This document shows positions 17,784-26,687 of a DNA stretch of 64,000 bases, piece by piece (the first letter of the stretch is position 1; every line of letters begins with the position of its first letter). A program made the translations under genes and the position numbers. Source of the DNA: Hirschia sp. GTDB lineage: Bacteria; Pseudomonadota; Alphaproteobacteria; Caulobacterales; Hyphomonadaceae. The stretch spans positions 102,656 through 166,655 of the forward strand of contig PAQI01000011.1 of the NCBI GenBank assembly GCA_002709235.1, in the 5' to 3' direction. Under the pieces are notes generated by a model. It saw only the letters and a list, made by a program, of their open reading frames with translations. It had not been told where the DNA came from and made no database searches.

Positions 17784-18278
17784 TCAGGCGGCGTGGGAAT
17801 AATCCGAGCCAGCCACTTCATCTTCGGCAATGCCCTTGGCCAGCTTGTCAGCATTCACCACACGATCATGACACAGGACAAAGGAGATTTCCCCCGCATC
17901 ATTCAGCAGGGGAAGACGCAACCAGCAATGTATGTCGTCCACATTGACATCACGCTGCCCGTAGAGCGGTCGCCCACTCGACAAGGCACGCAACACCGTT
18001 TTGACCGAGAATGATCTACGGCTGAGTCGATCGATCTCTTCAATACAGCGTCCTCGCGCCTCAACACCGAGCACGCGCCTGATCTCTGTTCCAGCAAGCC
18101 GGAAGTAAAGATCATCATTGGACTGTTCAATGATCGAGATGAATGCAAGCTCTGTCAGGAATTGCGCAGGCTGCATATCTTCGCGATAAGCAGGCGCGCC
18201 GCCTTCCGCATGCACGATCCATTCATTCAACAGGGTCTGCTGGCCAATCAAGGCCAGCGTATCTCTGTTATCAGTCAT
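17784..18278 (-). CDS. PAS-domain protein (PAS_5-like)
   Basis: 165 residues from the ATG at 18278 (AGGGG eight bases upstream). The whole protein looks like a single PAS fold: FLTELAFISIIEQSNDDLYFRLAGTEIRRVLG, then a helical linker and HCWLRLPLLNDAGEISFVLC. The motif LAGTEIRRVLG near the centre is typical of the PAS_5 family common in alphaproteobacteria. There is no output domain, so it would act through a partner; single-PAS proteins in this order can take part in cell-cycle signalling. It lies between the DnaA-domain gene (160 bp downstream) and mucR (upstream), all on the same strand. Confidence 0.75.
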   Translation of the reverse strand: MTDNRDTLALIGQQTLLNEWIVHAEGGAPAYREDMQPAQFLTELAFISIIEQSNDDLYFRLAGTEIRRVLGVEARGRCIEEIDRLSRRSFSVKTVLRALSSGRPLYGQRDVNVDDIHCWLRLPLLNDAGEISFVLCHDRVVNADKLAKGIAEDEVAGSDYSHAA

Positions 18279-18434
18279 CAAGCGCCCCTGCCCTTAGACC
18301 AGTTCAAAATAACGAATCAGATCATCACCAACAGACATGCCTTTGGCAAGAGTCCGGATTCGCTTTTCTTGAAAAGGGCAAAACAAACACATAATAGTGT
18401 GGTTAACGCGCCAACAAGATTGGTTAAAGAACCG

Positions 18435-18866
18435 TTACTTCTTGGGCATTCCCAGGCCCATACGCTTGGCAAGCTCGGATCGTTGCTTGGCATAGTTGGG
18501 AGCGACCATCGGATAGTCAGCGGGAAGCCCCCACTTCTCGCGATACTCCTCGGGCGTCATATCATAACGCGTACGTAAATGTCGTTTGAGAGATTTGAAC
18601 ATCTTGCCGTCTTCCAGGCAGATCAGATAATCATCGTTAAGTGATTTCTTGACAGACACGGCTGGCTTCAAATCAATCTTCGCGTCAACGCTTTCGTGTC
18701 CGTGAAGTTCAAATACTACATGATACACTTTTTCTATCAAACCGGGCAGGTCAGCTACTGGTACAGGATTGTTACCAACATAAGCTGAAACTATTTCAGA
18801 CACGATTTCAATAAGTGCAGCGTCGCTGGAAGTATTATTTACTTCCTCGCTCAATTCCCTGTTCAT
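18435..18866 (-). CDS. mucR: MucR/Ros-family transcriptional regulator
   Basis: 143 residues from Met at 18866; a start at 18917 would add 17 residues not seen in typical MucR, and neither has a good ribosome site. The N-terminal half has LIEIVSEIVSAYVGNNPVP, and the zinc-finger half has CLEDGKMFKSLKRHL then EEYREKWGLPADYPMVAPNYA, both diagnostic. The second zinc His of Ros (four residues after the first) is Arg here, a substitution also seen in other MucR proteins. MucR silences AT-rich or horizontally gained genes and, in Caulobacter, acts in the CtrA/SciP cell-cycle circuit. It sits 75-130 bp after the Mrp operon on the same strand. Confidence 0.92.
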   Translation of the reverse strand: MNRELSEEVNNTSSDAALIEIVSEIVSAYVGNNPVPVADLPGLIEKVYHVVFELHGHESVDAKIDLKPAVSVKKSLNDDYLICLEDGKMFKSLKRHLRTRYDMTPEEYREKWGLPADYPMVAPNYAKQRSELAKRMGLGMPKK

Positions 18867-18993
18867 TTTATCAATGGACCCCAACTGCTCTAGCCTTAAG
18901 TAGAGCAAGTCCGACATGTACGATCAAATGTAAAGGAGAAATGGCAGTTGCACTCAACGCACAATTGCTTGTGCCGCCAAGATTCAACCAAAG

Positions 18994-20763
18994 TCAGATC
19001 GCCGAGAGTATAGAAACGATGAGGACGAGACCAAGAATAATCGCTGTCCAGATCGCCGATACACCTGCAAGCGCGCCCCGACTCATCTGTCCTTCAGGCG
19101 AGAATGCGAATGTCAGCCTGCGCTGGAACACGCCAAACAGAGAGCTCATCCCTTCGCCCAGCGCCGGACCCATCCGCGCCCAGACATTGTTCGCCCAGCT
19201 CGCAATGCCAAAGCCCGGCTTGCGATAGATCCAGTCGACATCCAGTATGGTGCCCGGCTTCTCTGGTGGATAAAGTCCGATACGTTTCAGCAGGATAAAG
19301 GCGAATATGGCCAGCACCAGCAATTGCAGCTGGGTGATGACATGGTCAGTCGTCCACAGCGAGTGATCCAGATATTCCTGGGCCGATTCGGCGTAAGGCA
19401 GCAGGCTGTAGAGCCATCTCGTCCCGCCAAGCCCCGGCACACCCACAGCCACACAGATAAAGGCCGCACAGCCCATTGCCAGCAGCATGTTGAACGGGGC
19501 CTCCTTGGGACGCTTGCCGCTGTCATGGCTGAAAAAGGCAAAATACGGGATCTTGATACCCGAATGCTCCAGCACACCAGCAGAGGCAAACAACAACATG
19601 CACCAGACGATGATATAGCCCTCATGCGCAGCCGCCGACATGGTCATCGACTTGGCGATGAACCCGGAAAACAGGGGGAATGCCGAGATCGACGCACCAC
19701 CGATCAGACAGAACAGGGCTGTCAGCGGCATGGTCCGATAGAGCCCGCCCAACTCGGATGCCTTGGCCGTGCCGGTACGATAGAGCACCGCCCCCATCGT
19801 CATGAACAACAATCCCTTGTACATGATGTGCGCAAAGGCGTGGGCCGCCGCGCCATTCAGGGCATATCGGCCATATTCGGTCGACAGATCCGCCATACCG
19901 ATCGCGCAGATCATGAACCCGACCTGGTTGTTCAGTGAATAGGCCAGCACCTTGCGAAGGTCGTTCTCGATCACCGCAAAGAAGACCGGGAAAATGGTCA
20001 TTGCCGCGCCGATATAGATCAGGATGTCTTCGCCCGGAAACAGCCGCGCAAAGGCATAGACCGCCAGCTTGGTCGTGAAGGCAGACAGCACCACCGCGCC
20101 AGTTGGCGTGGCCTTGGGATAGGAATCCTGCAGCCAGTTGTGCAGGAAGGGAAAGGCCGCCTTGATTCCCAGCGCGATGAAGATCAGCCAGGCACCATTT
20201 TCCTGCAACGAAATCGCGCGAACATGCAAATCACCATGGTTCTGCAGGTAGAATGTCGCGCCGAACAGCAGCAATACACCCGACAGGATCTGTATCGCCA
20301 GATAGCGCATGCCGGCCTTGTAGGCGGCTTTCGTGCCCGAGCGCCAGATCAGGAAGACAGATGAGATAGCTGTCAGTTCCCAGAAGATGAAAATGGTCAG
20401 CAGGTCGCCCGCCGCAGCAGCAGCCACCGCCGCGCCCGCATAGATCAGCCCGCATCCTTCCTGCAATGGGTCGTCAATATGCAGCGAATAGATGGAGTTC
20501 AGCACCGCCGCGATACCAAAGGCCAGCACGAAGATGAAGCTCAGGCTATCGACGCGATAGGTGACCATCTCGATCCCCATCAGGGAGATCACACCATGAT
20601 CAACAGAGAAATCGGAATAAAGGCGCAGCAATATCAGCGCCAGAAGCGGCCCACCAATGGTCACAAAGGCGCGTAGAATCGCCGGACGGATCAGGAAGGA
20701 AAGAAACCCTGCCAGGATCATCACGAAACCGGGATTGAGTTCTTGCAGCAGCTCCATCGACAT
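18994..20763 (-). CDS. mrpD: Mrp-type antiporter, MrpD-like subunit (third copy)
   Basis: 589 residues from ATG 20763 (GGAGG seven bases upstream; TGATG overlap with the preceding gene). A proton-conducting NuoL/M/N-family subunit with about 14 TM helices plus a C-terminal extension. The key Glu in helix 5 (FIFWELTAISS) and Lys in helix 7 (GIKAAFPFLHNWLQDSYPKA) are kept, so it should carry protons or cations. The extended tail (about 470-589) with two more helices is longer than in MrpD and recalls the longer NuoL/MrpA type. Last gene of the operon. Confidence 0.9.
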   Translation of the reverse strand: MSMELLQELNPGFVMILAGFLSFLIRPAILRAFVTIGGPLLALILLRLYSDFSVDHGVISLMGIEMVTYRVDSLSFIFVLAFGIAAVLNSIYSLHIDDPLQEGCGLIYAGAAVAAAAAGDLLTIFIFWELTAISSVFLIWRSGTKAAYKAGMRYLAIQILSGVLLLFGATFYLQNHGDLHVRAISLQENGAWLIFIALGIKAAFPFLHNWLQDSYPKATPTGAVVLSAFTTKLAVYAFARLFPGEDILIYIGAAMTIFPVFFAVIENDLRKVLAYSLNNQVGFMICAIGMADLSTEYGRYALNGAAAHAFAHIMYKGLLFMTMGAVLYRTGTAKASELGGLYRTMPLTALFCLIGGASISAFPLFSGFIAKSMTMSAAAHEGYIIVWCMLLFASAGVLEHSGIKIPYFAFFSHDSGKRPKEAPFNMLLAMGCAAFICVAVGVPGLGGTRWLYSLLPYAESAQEYLDHSLWTTDHVITQLQLLVLAIFAFILLKRIGLYPPEKPGTILDVDWIYRKPGFGIASWANNVWARMGPALGEGMSSLFGVFQRRLTFAFSPEGQMSRGALAGVSAIWTAIILGLVLIVSILSAI

Positions 20764-21116
20764 CACGCGCCCTCCTCGTCATCGGAGGCGTCGGAGCCAT
20801 CGATATCCTGATCTTCGTAGAAATTCTCGTCCCGGCGCAACAGCTTGCCCAGCGGCCATCCGCAGACCACCACAAACGCAAAGGCGCTGAACCCGTAGAG
20901 CCCGTAGAACATCGGGAACAGGGAGAATGTCACCGGCTTGTAGGCGTGGCGCTCGATCATGAAATCGGCGACCAGCAGGCCAAGCGCGATCAGGCCGACC
21001 ACGATGAACATCGCCATCGGTGCCCATTTTGCAGACGTCCAGCCAAACAGCATTCGAGCCAGCGGCGTGGAACCGTCATCCGAGCCATTAGTGTGCGTTA
21101 CGGGTTTCTCGCTCAC
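20763..21116 (-). CDS. Small two-helix membrane protein within the Mrp operon
   Basis: 117 residues with TM helices at about 33-54 and 66-93, a polar N-terminus and a very acidic tail (about 100-117, mostly Asp/Glu). It starts with GTG overlapping the stop of the upstream mrpD-like gene (GTGA) and its own stop overlaps the next start, so it is produced in step with antiporter subunits and is very likely part of the complex. It matches no canonical Mrp subunit (A-G) that I know. Confidence 0.82.
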   Translation of the reverse strand: MSEKPVTHTNGSDDGSTPLARMLFGWTSAKWAPMAMFIVVGLIALGLLVADFMIERHAYKPVTFSLFPMFYGLYGFSAFAFVVVCGWPLGKLLRRDENFYEDQDIDGSDASDDEEGA

Positions 21117-22621
21117 GGGCGGCCTCCGAACACGGGCGACAGGAAGTCATAAAGGACATTCACGCCGAAGAAGAGAACAATACAACCAATCGCGGTGATC
21201 AGTGGCGGCAGCACGGCCAGAGATGGTGTGCCATTGGGCGTCTTGAAACTCGCCACCGGTGCAGAGCCTGCAGGCGGCATCAGCGCCAGGATCGAGATCG
21301 GAATCAGATAGGCCACATTCAGGATGGACGAGATGATCAGCGTCCAGGCCACATAGGCCTTGTCGGCATCCAACGCACCAAGCATCAGCTGATATTTGGC
21401 CCAACTGCCGCCCAGCGGTGGAACACCGATAATCGAGAGCGTGGCCAGAAAGAAGCAGCCAAACACGATCGGCATACGCTTACCCAGCCCTCGCATCTGC
21501 GAGATATTGGTCATGCCCGTGGCGACATAGATCGCACCCGCACACATGAACAGCGTGATCTTGCCCATGGCGTGCATCGCGATCTGAAGCGCGCCGCCCA
21601 TCATGCCCGCAGAGGTCGCCAGCATCGCCCCGACCGTCACATAGGACAGCTGCGAAATGGTGGAATATGCCAGGCGCGCCTTGAGATTGTCTTTTGTCAG
21701 GGCAATCAGCGACGATACGATGATGGTGAAGCATCCCACCACCAGAACGATATCCTGGCCCGGTATCGATGCCAGATAATCCTGCCCGAAAATATAGGAT
21801 GCCACTTTCAGCACGGTGAACACACCTGCCTTCACCACCGCAACGGCATGAAGCAGTGCCGAGACCGGCGTAGGCGCAACCATCGCATTGGGCAGCCAGA
21901 AGTGAAACGGCATCAAGGCCGCCTTGCCGATACCAAACGCAAACAGCAAGAGCAGAACCGATCCGACCAGCGGGCTCGCCTTGCCTTCCAGCACGCCGCC
22001 CAGTGTGAATTCCGTCGTCGCCTGGGCTGCATCAAATCCATCCGGCGTCATACCGGTCACGACATAGGTGCCGACAATAGCGACCAGCAGCAGGCCGACA
22101 GATGTCCCCACCAGCGTGGTCAGATAGATCCGTGCACCGCGCCGTGCATTCTCGTCGCCCTTATGCGCCACCAGCGGATAGGTGGAAAATGTCAGCACTT
22201 CATAGAACACGAACAGCGTGAACAGGTTTGCCGACATGGCCACACCCATCGCCGCAAACAGCGCCACGCCGAAACACATGTAAAAGCGTGTCTGGTTCTT
22301 CTCTTTGCTTCCACGCATATAGCCGATGGAATAGATCGAATTCAGAATCCACAGCCCGGATGCGATACAGGCAAACATCGCTCCCAGCGGTTCGAGCTTG
22401 AACGCGAAGGCAAATCCCTCAGCCGCCCGAATGGCCTCCCACTCCGGCGCGTCGCCACCTGAAACGCGCAGCGCCATGGAGATGGCGACCACGAACAATG
22501 TTATCGCGCTGATGACTGTGACGGTTTCGCGCACATCCGGTGCGCCGCGAAAAGCCCAGACGCCCGCTGTACAGAACAACGGAACAATCAGAGCCGCGAT
22601 GATCAGCTGTTCACCGCTCAT
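21113..22621 (-). CDS. mrpD: Mrp-type antiporter, MrpD-like subunit (second copy)
   Basis: 502 residues, about 14 TM helices, the NuoM/MrpD architecture. Conserved Glu in FVFYEVLTFSTY and Lys in GIGKAALMPFHFWLP, with the second Lys in HAVAVVKAGVF, indicate a working ion channel half. Start ATG overlaps the previous gene's stop (ATGA), with AGGAGG nine bases upstream. Similar in length to true MrpD but clearly diverged from the copy upstream. Confidence 0.92.
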   Translation of the reverse strand: MSGEQLIIAALIVPLFCTAGVWAFRGAPDVRETVTVISAITLFVVAISMALRVSGGDAPEWEAIRAAEGFAFAFKLEPLGAMFACIASGLWILNSIYSIGYMRGSKEKNQTRFYMCFGVALFAAMGVAMSANLFTLFVFYEVLTFSTYPLVAHKGDENARRGARIYLTTLVGTSVGLLLVAIVGTYVVTGMTPDGFDAAQATTEFTLGGVLEGKASPLVGSVLLLLFAFGIGKAALMPFHFWLPNAMVAPTPVSALLHAVAVVKAGVFTVLKVASYIFGQDYLASIPGQDIVLVVGCFTIIVSSLIALTKDNLKARLAYSTISQLSYVTVGAMLATSAGMMGGALQIAMHAMGKITLFMCAGAIYVATGMTNISQMRGLGKRMPIVFGCFFLATLSIIGVPPLGGSWAKYQLMLGALDADKAYVAWTLIISSILNVAYLIPISILALMPPAGSAPVASFKTPNGTPSLAVLPPLITAIGCIVLFFGVNVLYDFLSPVFGGRP

Positions 22622-24168
22622 TGCGCGCCTCCTGAGATGTTGAGATCGACGCCCAATACGGCGCGGGCCCCGGCTTCAGCCATGCCAAGCGGCAGGCTGG
22701 GGTTGAGACCGAATACAATGTTGAGACCGGCCAGCAGCCAGAGCGGCAACAGCACGACAAAGGGCGCTTCCTTGATCTCGGGCGCACCTTCCTCAGCCTT
22801 GGCGAAGAAAGCCGCCTGCATGATCCGGCCGACATAAAACAGAGCCAGGAAGGACGAGATACCGATCACTACGGCAGCCCACCACCAGCCCTCTGCCAAT
22901 GTGGCTTCCAGCAGTTTCCACTTGGACAGGAAACCGGCCGTCAATGGCACACCCATCAGTGAGAAACCGGCAACAGCAAGCCCCGTGAATGTCAAAGGTG
23001 CACGTGCGGCCGCTCCATTGAAATGTGAGACTTTCCAGACACTTGCATTGAGCGCAGCGGCCCCAACCGCCATGAACAACGCACCCTTCATCAGCGCGTG
23101 GTTGGCCATGTGGAACATGCCTGCCGTCAGGCCGGCCGCTGTACCGGTCGCAAGGCCCAGCAACATGTAACCAACCTGCGCCACCGAGGAATAGGCCAGG
23201 ATGCGGCGCACATCGGTCTGGAACACGGCCTGGAAGGAACATGCCAGCATCGCGATCGCCGCCAGCGGGGCCAGAACGTAAAGGAAGACTGGCTCAAGGA
23301 ATGAGAAGGTCGGGTCGAATACCGAGAACATGAACCGCGCCAGCGCATAGAATGCGGCCTTGGTTGCGGTCGATGACAGGAACACCGTCACGAAACTTGG
23401 TGCATGCGCATAGGCTGGCGGCAACCACTGATGCAATGGGAACATCGCCGCCTTCAGGCCAAGCCCGACGACGATAAAGCCGAACCCGGCCTGCACGACC
23501 CGGCTGTGATGCAGGCTGTCCGCTTCCATGATCCGCGCCATGTCTGCCATGTTCAGCGTGCCGGTTGCAGCATAAAGAAAGCCCACACCGATAACGAAGA
23601 AGGTCGCACCGATCGTCCCGAGGATCAGATAGTTGAAGGACGCAGTGAGCGCACGCCGATCCCGACCAGCCCCCAGAGCCACCAGCACATAAGTCGCAAT
23701 CGAGGAAATCTCGAGGAACACGAACAGGTTGAACGCATCGCCGGTCAGCACAATCCCCAACAGACCAGCCAGGCAGGTCTGATAGGCGGTATAAAACATG
23801 GGGCGCTTTTCGATGCGAATTTCGCGCTCCACAGCAGGCTGCGCGTAGATCGCCGACATCAATCCCATGAAGGATATGATCACCACCGCCAGTGAGTTGA
23901 GCGCATCAATACGGAACTCGATCCCGCGCGGCGGTGCCCATCCGCCCATATGATAGGAAACCACCCCGTTCTGGGACACTTCCATCGCCAGCGAAATCCC
24001 CATCCACAGGCAGAACGCGCTGGTGGCTACCGCCATATACCAGGCAAACCGGCCTGAGGGTGCCAGAACAGTGGCCGCACCAACCAGCAAGGGTGCAATA
24101 ACCAGCAGGACAGGCGCATGCATCGCCAGCACCGTCGGCGCTATGACCAGATCAGCAAGCATTGTCAC
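22618..24168 (-). CDS. mrpD: Mrp-type antiporter, MrpD-like subunit (first copy)
   Basis: 516 residues, about 14 TM helices. Glu in FVFLEISSIATY and Lys in GLGLKAAMFPLHQWLPPAYAHAP are the expected ion-path residues; PPAYAHAPSFVTVFLSS matches MrpD/NuoN proteins. It likely starts at GTG 24168, which overlaps the mrpC stop (GTGA) and has GGAGG upstream; an ATG two codons later is the alternative. It follows mrpC directly, the canonical place of mrpD. Confidence 0.93.
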   Translation of the reverse strand: MTMLADLVIAPTVLAMHAPVLLVIAPLLVGAATVLAPSGRFAWYMAVATSAFCLWMGISLAMEVSQNGVVSYHMGGWAPPRGIEFRIDALNSLAVVIISFMGLMSAIYAQPAVEREIRIEKRPMFYTAYQTCLAGLLGIVLTGDAFNLFVFLEISSIATYVLVALGAGRDRRALTASFNYLILGTIGATFFVIGVGFLYAATGTLNMADMARIMEADSLHHSRVVQAGFGFIVVGLGLKAAMFPLHQWLPPAYAHAPSFVTVFLSSTATKAAFYALARFMFSVFDPTFSFLEPVFLYVLAPLAAIAMLACSFQAVFQTDVRRILAYSSVAQVGYMLLGLATGTAAGLTAGMFHMANHALMKGALFMAVGAAALNASVWKVSHFNGAAARAPLTFTGLAVAGFSLMGVPLTAGFLSKWKLLEATLAEGWWWAAVVIGISSFLALFYVGRIMQAAFFAKAEEGAPEIKEAPFVVLLPLWLLAGLNIVFGLNPSLPLGMAEAGARAVLGVDLNISGGAQ

Positions 24169-24956
24169 GCCGCATCGCCCTCCGCTTCACCTTCTGCAAT
24201 ATCGGCGGCGCGTACCTCGTCCATTTCGATCGTCCCATAGGCTTCCCGAATACGAACAACCAGCGCCAGGCCGACAGACAATGTCGCCACGCCGACCACA
24301 ATTGCGGTCAGCATCAGGACATGCGGCAGAGGGTTGGAATAAATGATATCTCCCGCCACCATGTGCAGCGGCTCTCCGCTTTGCCCATAGACAGCGTCCG
24401 CAACCGCCTGACTAGGCGCATGCGGTGTTGCAATGAATTCCGGTGATGGCAGGTCTGACACTGCGCCATGCGCATCCGCACCATTGGCAACATGCCCCGG
24501 ATCTGCGCCCGGTTCAGCCCCATGTGCTTGTGCCCCATGTGCTTGTGCCCCATGTGCCTCAGACGCGTGGCCATCCACATTGTTCGGCGCAAGCTCGGTC
24601 ACACCCTCGGAAATTTCCGCTTCAACGGTCTCAAGCTGGTGCGCCACATCAGACTCTTCATGCAAAACGGGCGCAGCGTGAGTTTCGCCATGAGCCACTG
24701 CCGCGGCACCATGGCCGGCTTCGGCTGCGTGCCCGTCGCCATGGTCATCGCCATGACCTCCGGTTTCCACCAGGATCGGTGCAGTTCCGCCAGCGGTCTT
24801 ACCCAGCGTGACGTAAAAGAACAGCACAGACGTCTGGAAAATCCCCAGCCCGACCAGTTTCTTGATCATGTTCTCAGCTTCGAACACGATGTATAGCCCG
24901 CCCATCATCAGAACGATGATGATCCAGTAATTATAGCGTTCCAGTACGAATTCCAT
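24165..24956 (-). CDS. mrpC: MrpC-like (NuoK-type) subunit with a His-rich loop
   Basis: 263 residues against about 110-125 for normal MrpC. Helices one and two (about 10-28 and 32-52) and helix three (about 211-235, preceded by the typical SNPLPHVLMLTAIV) are intact. Between helices two and three lies an insertion of about 140 residues rich in His, Gly, Ala and Asp (some 14 His between 68 and 163), including tandem AHGAQ repeats. By analogy with NuoK this loop faces the periplasm, so it may bind metal ions or respond to pH. Position between the MrpB-type and MrpD-type genes is canonical. Confidence 0.9.
   Translation of the reverse strand: MEFVLERYNYWIIIVLMMGGLYIVFEAENMIKKLVGLGIFQTSVLFFYVTLGKTAGGTAPILVETGGHGDDHGDGHAAEAGHGAAAVAHGETHAAPVLHEESDVAHQLETVEAEISEGVTELAPNNVDGHASEAHGAQAHGAQAHGAEPGADPGHVANGADAHGAVSDLPSPEFIATPHAPSQAVADAVYGQSGEPLHMVAGDIIYSNPLPHVLMLTAIVVGVATLSVGLALVVRIREAYGTIEMDEVRAADIAEGEAEGDAA
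24521..24557. repeat. Tandem 15-bp repeat inside mrpC
   Basis: Two exact copies of CATGTGCTTGTGCCC (24521-24535, 24536-24550) and a seven-base partial third. They encode the AHGAQ repeats of the His-rich loop; such perfect repeats can expand or contract by slippage in steps of five residues without breaking the frame. Confidence 0.85.
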
Positions 24957-24959
24957 GTC

Positions 24960-26021
24960 TTACCAGTCCTCGTCCCGGATTTCCGGCGTGCGTCCGGCAA
25001 AGGCGTAGAATGCTGTGATCATCACACAGGCCACGGCAACGACAACACCAACTTCGACCCCGATAATGCCGGTAATCTGCGGCCAGTTATGATGGCCGTG
25101 AGCCTCACCGGATGGCGGACCGAAAATATAGTCATAATCGAGAAAGCGCCCGCCATTGAGCATGCAGATCACACCGACCAGACCATAGATTGCCACGCCC
25201 ATCGCCGCACCAACACGCGCCCAGACCGGGGGGAAAGCCGTCATGGCCGCCTTCAGTCCAAAGATCAGCGAATAGAGCATGATCGCCACAGCGAAGATCA
25301 CGCCCGCCTGAAAGCCACCACCGGGTGAATATTCCCCATGGAAATGCACATAGAAGGCATACAGAACAATCAATGGAATCAACAATTTGGAAACGACGCG
25401 CAGAATAAGGTGGCTGTCATCACCCTGAGCATCATCATCTTCGCGGCCGCGCCAGTTGGATGCCGCCAGTGCGCGCTCTCCAAAGCCGATCAGCAGGATC
25501 ACCGCAACCCCGGCGATAAACACCACAACCGTCTCACCGAAGGTATCAAAGCCACGATAGCTGGCCAGGACCGCCGTCACCACGTTTGGCGTGCCGACTT
25601 CCTTGGGCGAAACCTCCATATATTGCATGCCAACACCGGTATTGACCGGAGAGTCCAGCGATCCGAATGCAGGCAGGTCAACGGATGCATAAAGCAGCGC
25701 AGATCCGGTTCCGATCACCACCAGCAATGGTGCCCAGCGCTTCAATATGCCCTTGGTCGGCTTTGCCTTGCGGACCGTCAGCAACATGGCCCCCAGATAG
25801 AGCGCAGTCGAAATACCCGCACCCACTGCCGCTTCTGTGAAGGACACATCCACAGCATCCATCGCCTGGAACCAGGCCGCAGACACCAGCGAATACACCC
25901 CTGACAGCATGACTATCCCGAACAGGCTGGTCATGCGGATGATCGCAATCGTGATCACACCCAGCATCGACATCAGCGCAATATTCGCGATGAGAACCGA
26001 AGGAACGAATTGCTCTTCCAT
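24960..26021 (-). CDS. mrpB: Fused MrpA C-terminal (DUF4040) - MrpB subunit
   Basis: 353 residues in two parts. Residues 1-190 have six or so TM helices and resemble the C-terminal DUF4040/NuoJ-like region of MrpA (ITIAIIRMTSLFGIVMLSGVYSLVSAAWFQ). Residues about 205-345 are MrpB (MnhB family) with the hallmark FHGEYSPGGGFQAG. The NuoL-like N-terminal two thirds of MrpA is absent. It is followed by mrpC three bases later and preceded by mrpG five bases earlier. Confidence 0.9.
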   Translation of the reverse strand: MEEQFVPSVLIANIALMSMLGVITIAIIRMTSLFGIVMLSGVYSLVSAAWFQAMDAVDVSFTEAAVGAGISTALYLGAMLLTVRKAKPTKGILKRWAPLLVVIGTGSALLYASVDLPAFGSLDSPVNTGVGMQYMEVSPKEVGTPNVVTAVLASYRGFDTFGETVVVFIAGVAVILLIGFGERALAASNWRGREDDDAQGDDSHLILRVVSKLLIPLIVLYAFYVHFHGEYSPGGGFQAGVIFAVAIMLYSLIFGLKAAMTAFPPVWARVGAAMGVAIYGLVGVICMLNGGRFLDYDYIFGPPSGEAHGHHNWPQITGIIGVEVGVVVAVACVMITAFYAFAGRTPEIRDEDW

Positions 26022-26026
26022 ATCGA

Positions 26027-26404
26027 TCAGCCCTCTTTCGCCAATTCAGGTTTTTCGACCTTCTCGCCATTCCACTTGCCCAGAAGCGGTTCCAAACCGG
26101 CGACAAGCGCAGCATGTGCTGCTGCATTCGAGGCCGCAGGGCTGGTGATGAACAGGAACAACCACGTCATCAGAAGCTTGAAGGAATTGATGGACCAGCC
26201 AGCAAGGATCATCATGCCGCCCAGAACCAGCGTCGCACCCAGCGTATCGGTCACTGATGCTGCATGCATGCGGGTGTAGAAGTCAGGAAAGCGCAATACG
26301 CCAACCGATCCCACCAGCACGAACAGTGCACCCAGAAGGATCACACCTGCAGCCACCATCATTCTAACGGATTCCCAGAATTCAGGAGATGTCAGATCAA
26401 CCAT
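26027..26404 (-). CDS. mrpG: Mrp antiporter subunit G
   Basis: 125 residues, three TM helices. The family is clear from GSVGVLRFPDFYTRMHAASVTDTLGA followed by GWSINSFKLLMTWLFLFITSP. It is a small subunit needed for assembly of Mrp complexes. Overlaps the end of mrpF by eight bases. Confidence 0.95.
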   Translation of the reverse strand: MVDLTSPEFWESVRMMVAAGVILLGALFVLVGSVGVLRFPDFYTRMHAASVTDTLGATLVLGGMMILAGWSINSFKLLMTWLFLFITSPAASNAAAHAALVAGLEPLLGKWNGEKVEKPELAKEG

Positions 26405-26684
26405 TCTTGCCTCCCCGACGTGACAGCGGCACCGTAAAGGAGCGGTAGCGGAAGAACTTCAGCACGGCGATCGTCCCGACAAAGTTGATCAGCGCATAAA
26501 GCAGCGCAATATCCAGAAAGTCCGGTCGGCCTGTGACAAAGCCCAGAAGTCCCAGCATCAGGACCGTCTTGGTTCCGAATGAATTGACCGCCAGAACACG
26601 GTCATAAAGCGTCGGCCCCATCAGGGTCCGCGCAAGCAGGAGCGACATGGCCGCGATAATGGCCAGGGTTGCAGCGACCAGCAT
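26397..26684 (-). CDS. mrpF: Mrp antiporter subunit F
   Basis: 95 residues, three TM helices. The hallmark segment is ARTLMGPTLYDRVLAVNSFG, with GRPDFLDIALLYALINFVG after it, as in MrpF/PhaF. Sits three bases after mrpE and overlaps mrpG. Confidence 0.95.
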   Translation of the reverse strand: MLVAATLAIIAAMSLLLARTLMGPTLYDRVLAVNSFGTKTVLMLGLLGFVTGRPDFLDIALLYALINFVGTIAVLKFFRYRSFTVPLSRRGGKNG

Positions 26685-26687
26685 GGA

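Noticed and set aside
18424..18438. CtrA-like sites with one mismatch at 18424-18438, and likewise at 6452-6466 and 59464-59478
   Set aside because: Several one-mismatch matches are expected by chance; only the perfect site at 10873-10887 was kept.
24521..24557. Short tandem repeats that might suggest a CRISPR or VNTR array
   Set aside because: They are in frame inside mrpC, have no spacers and only two and a half copies.
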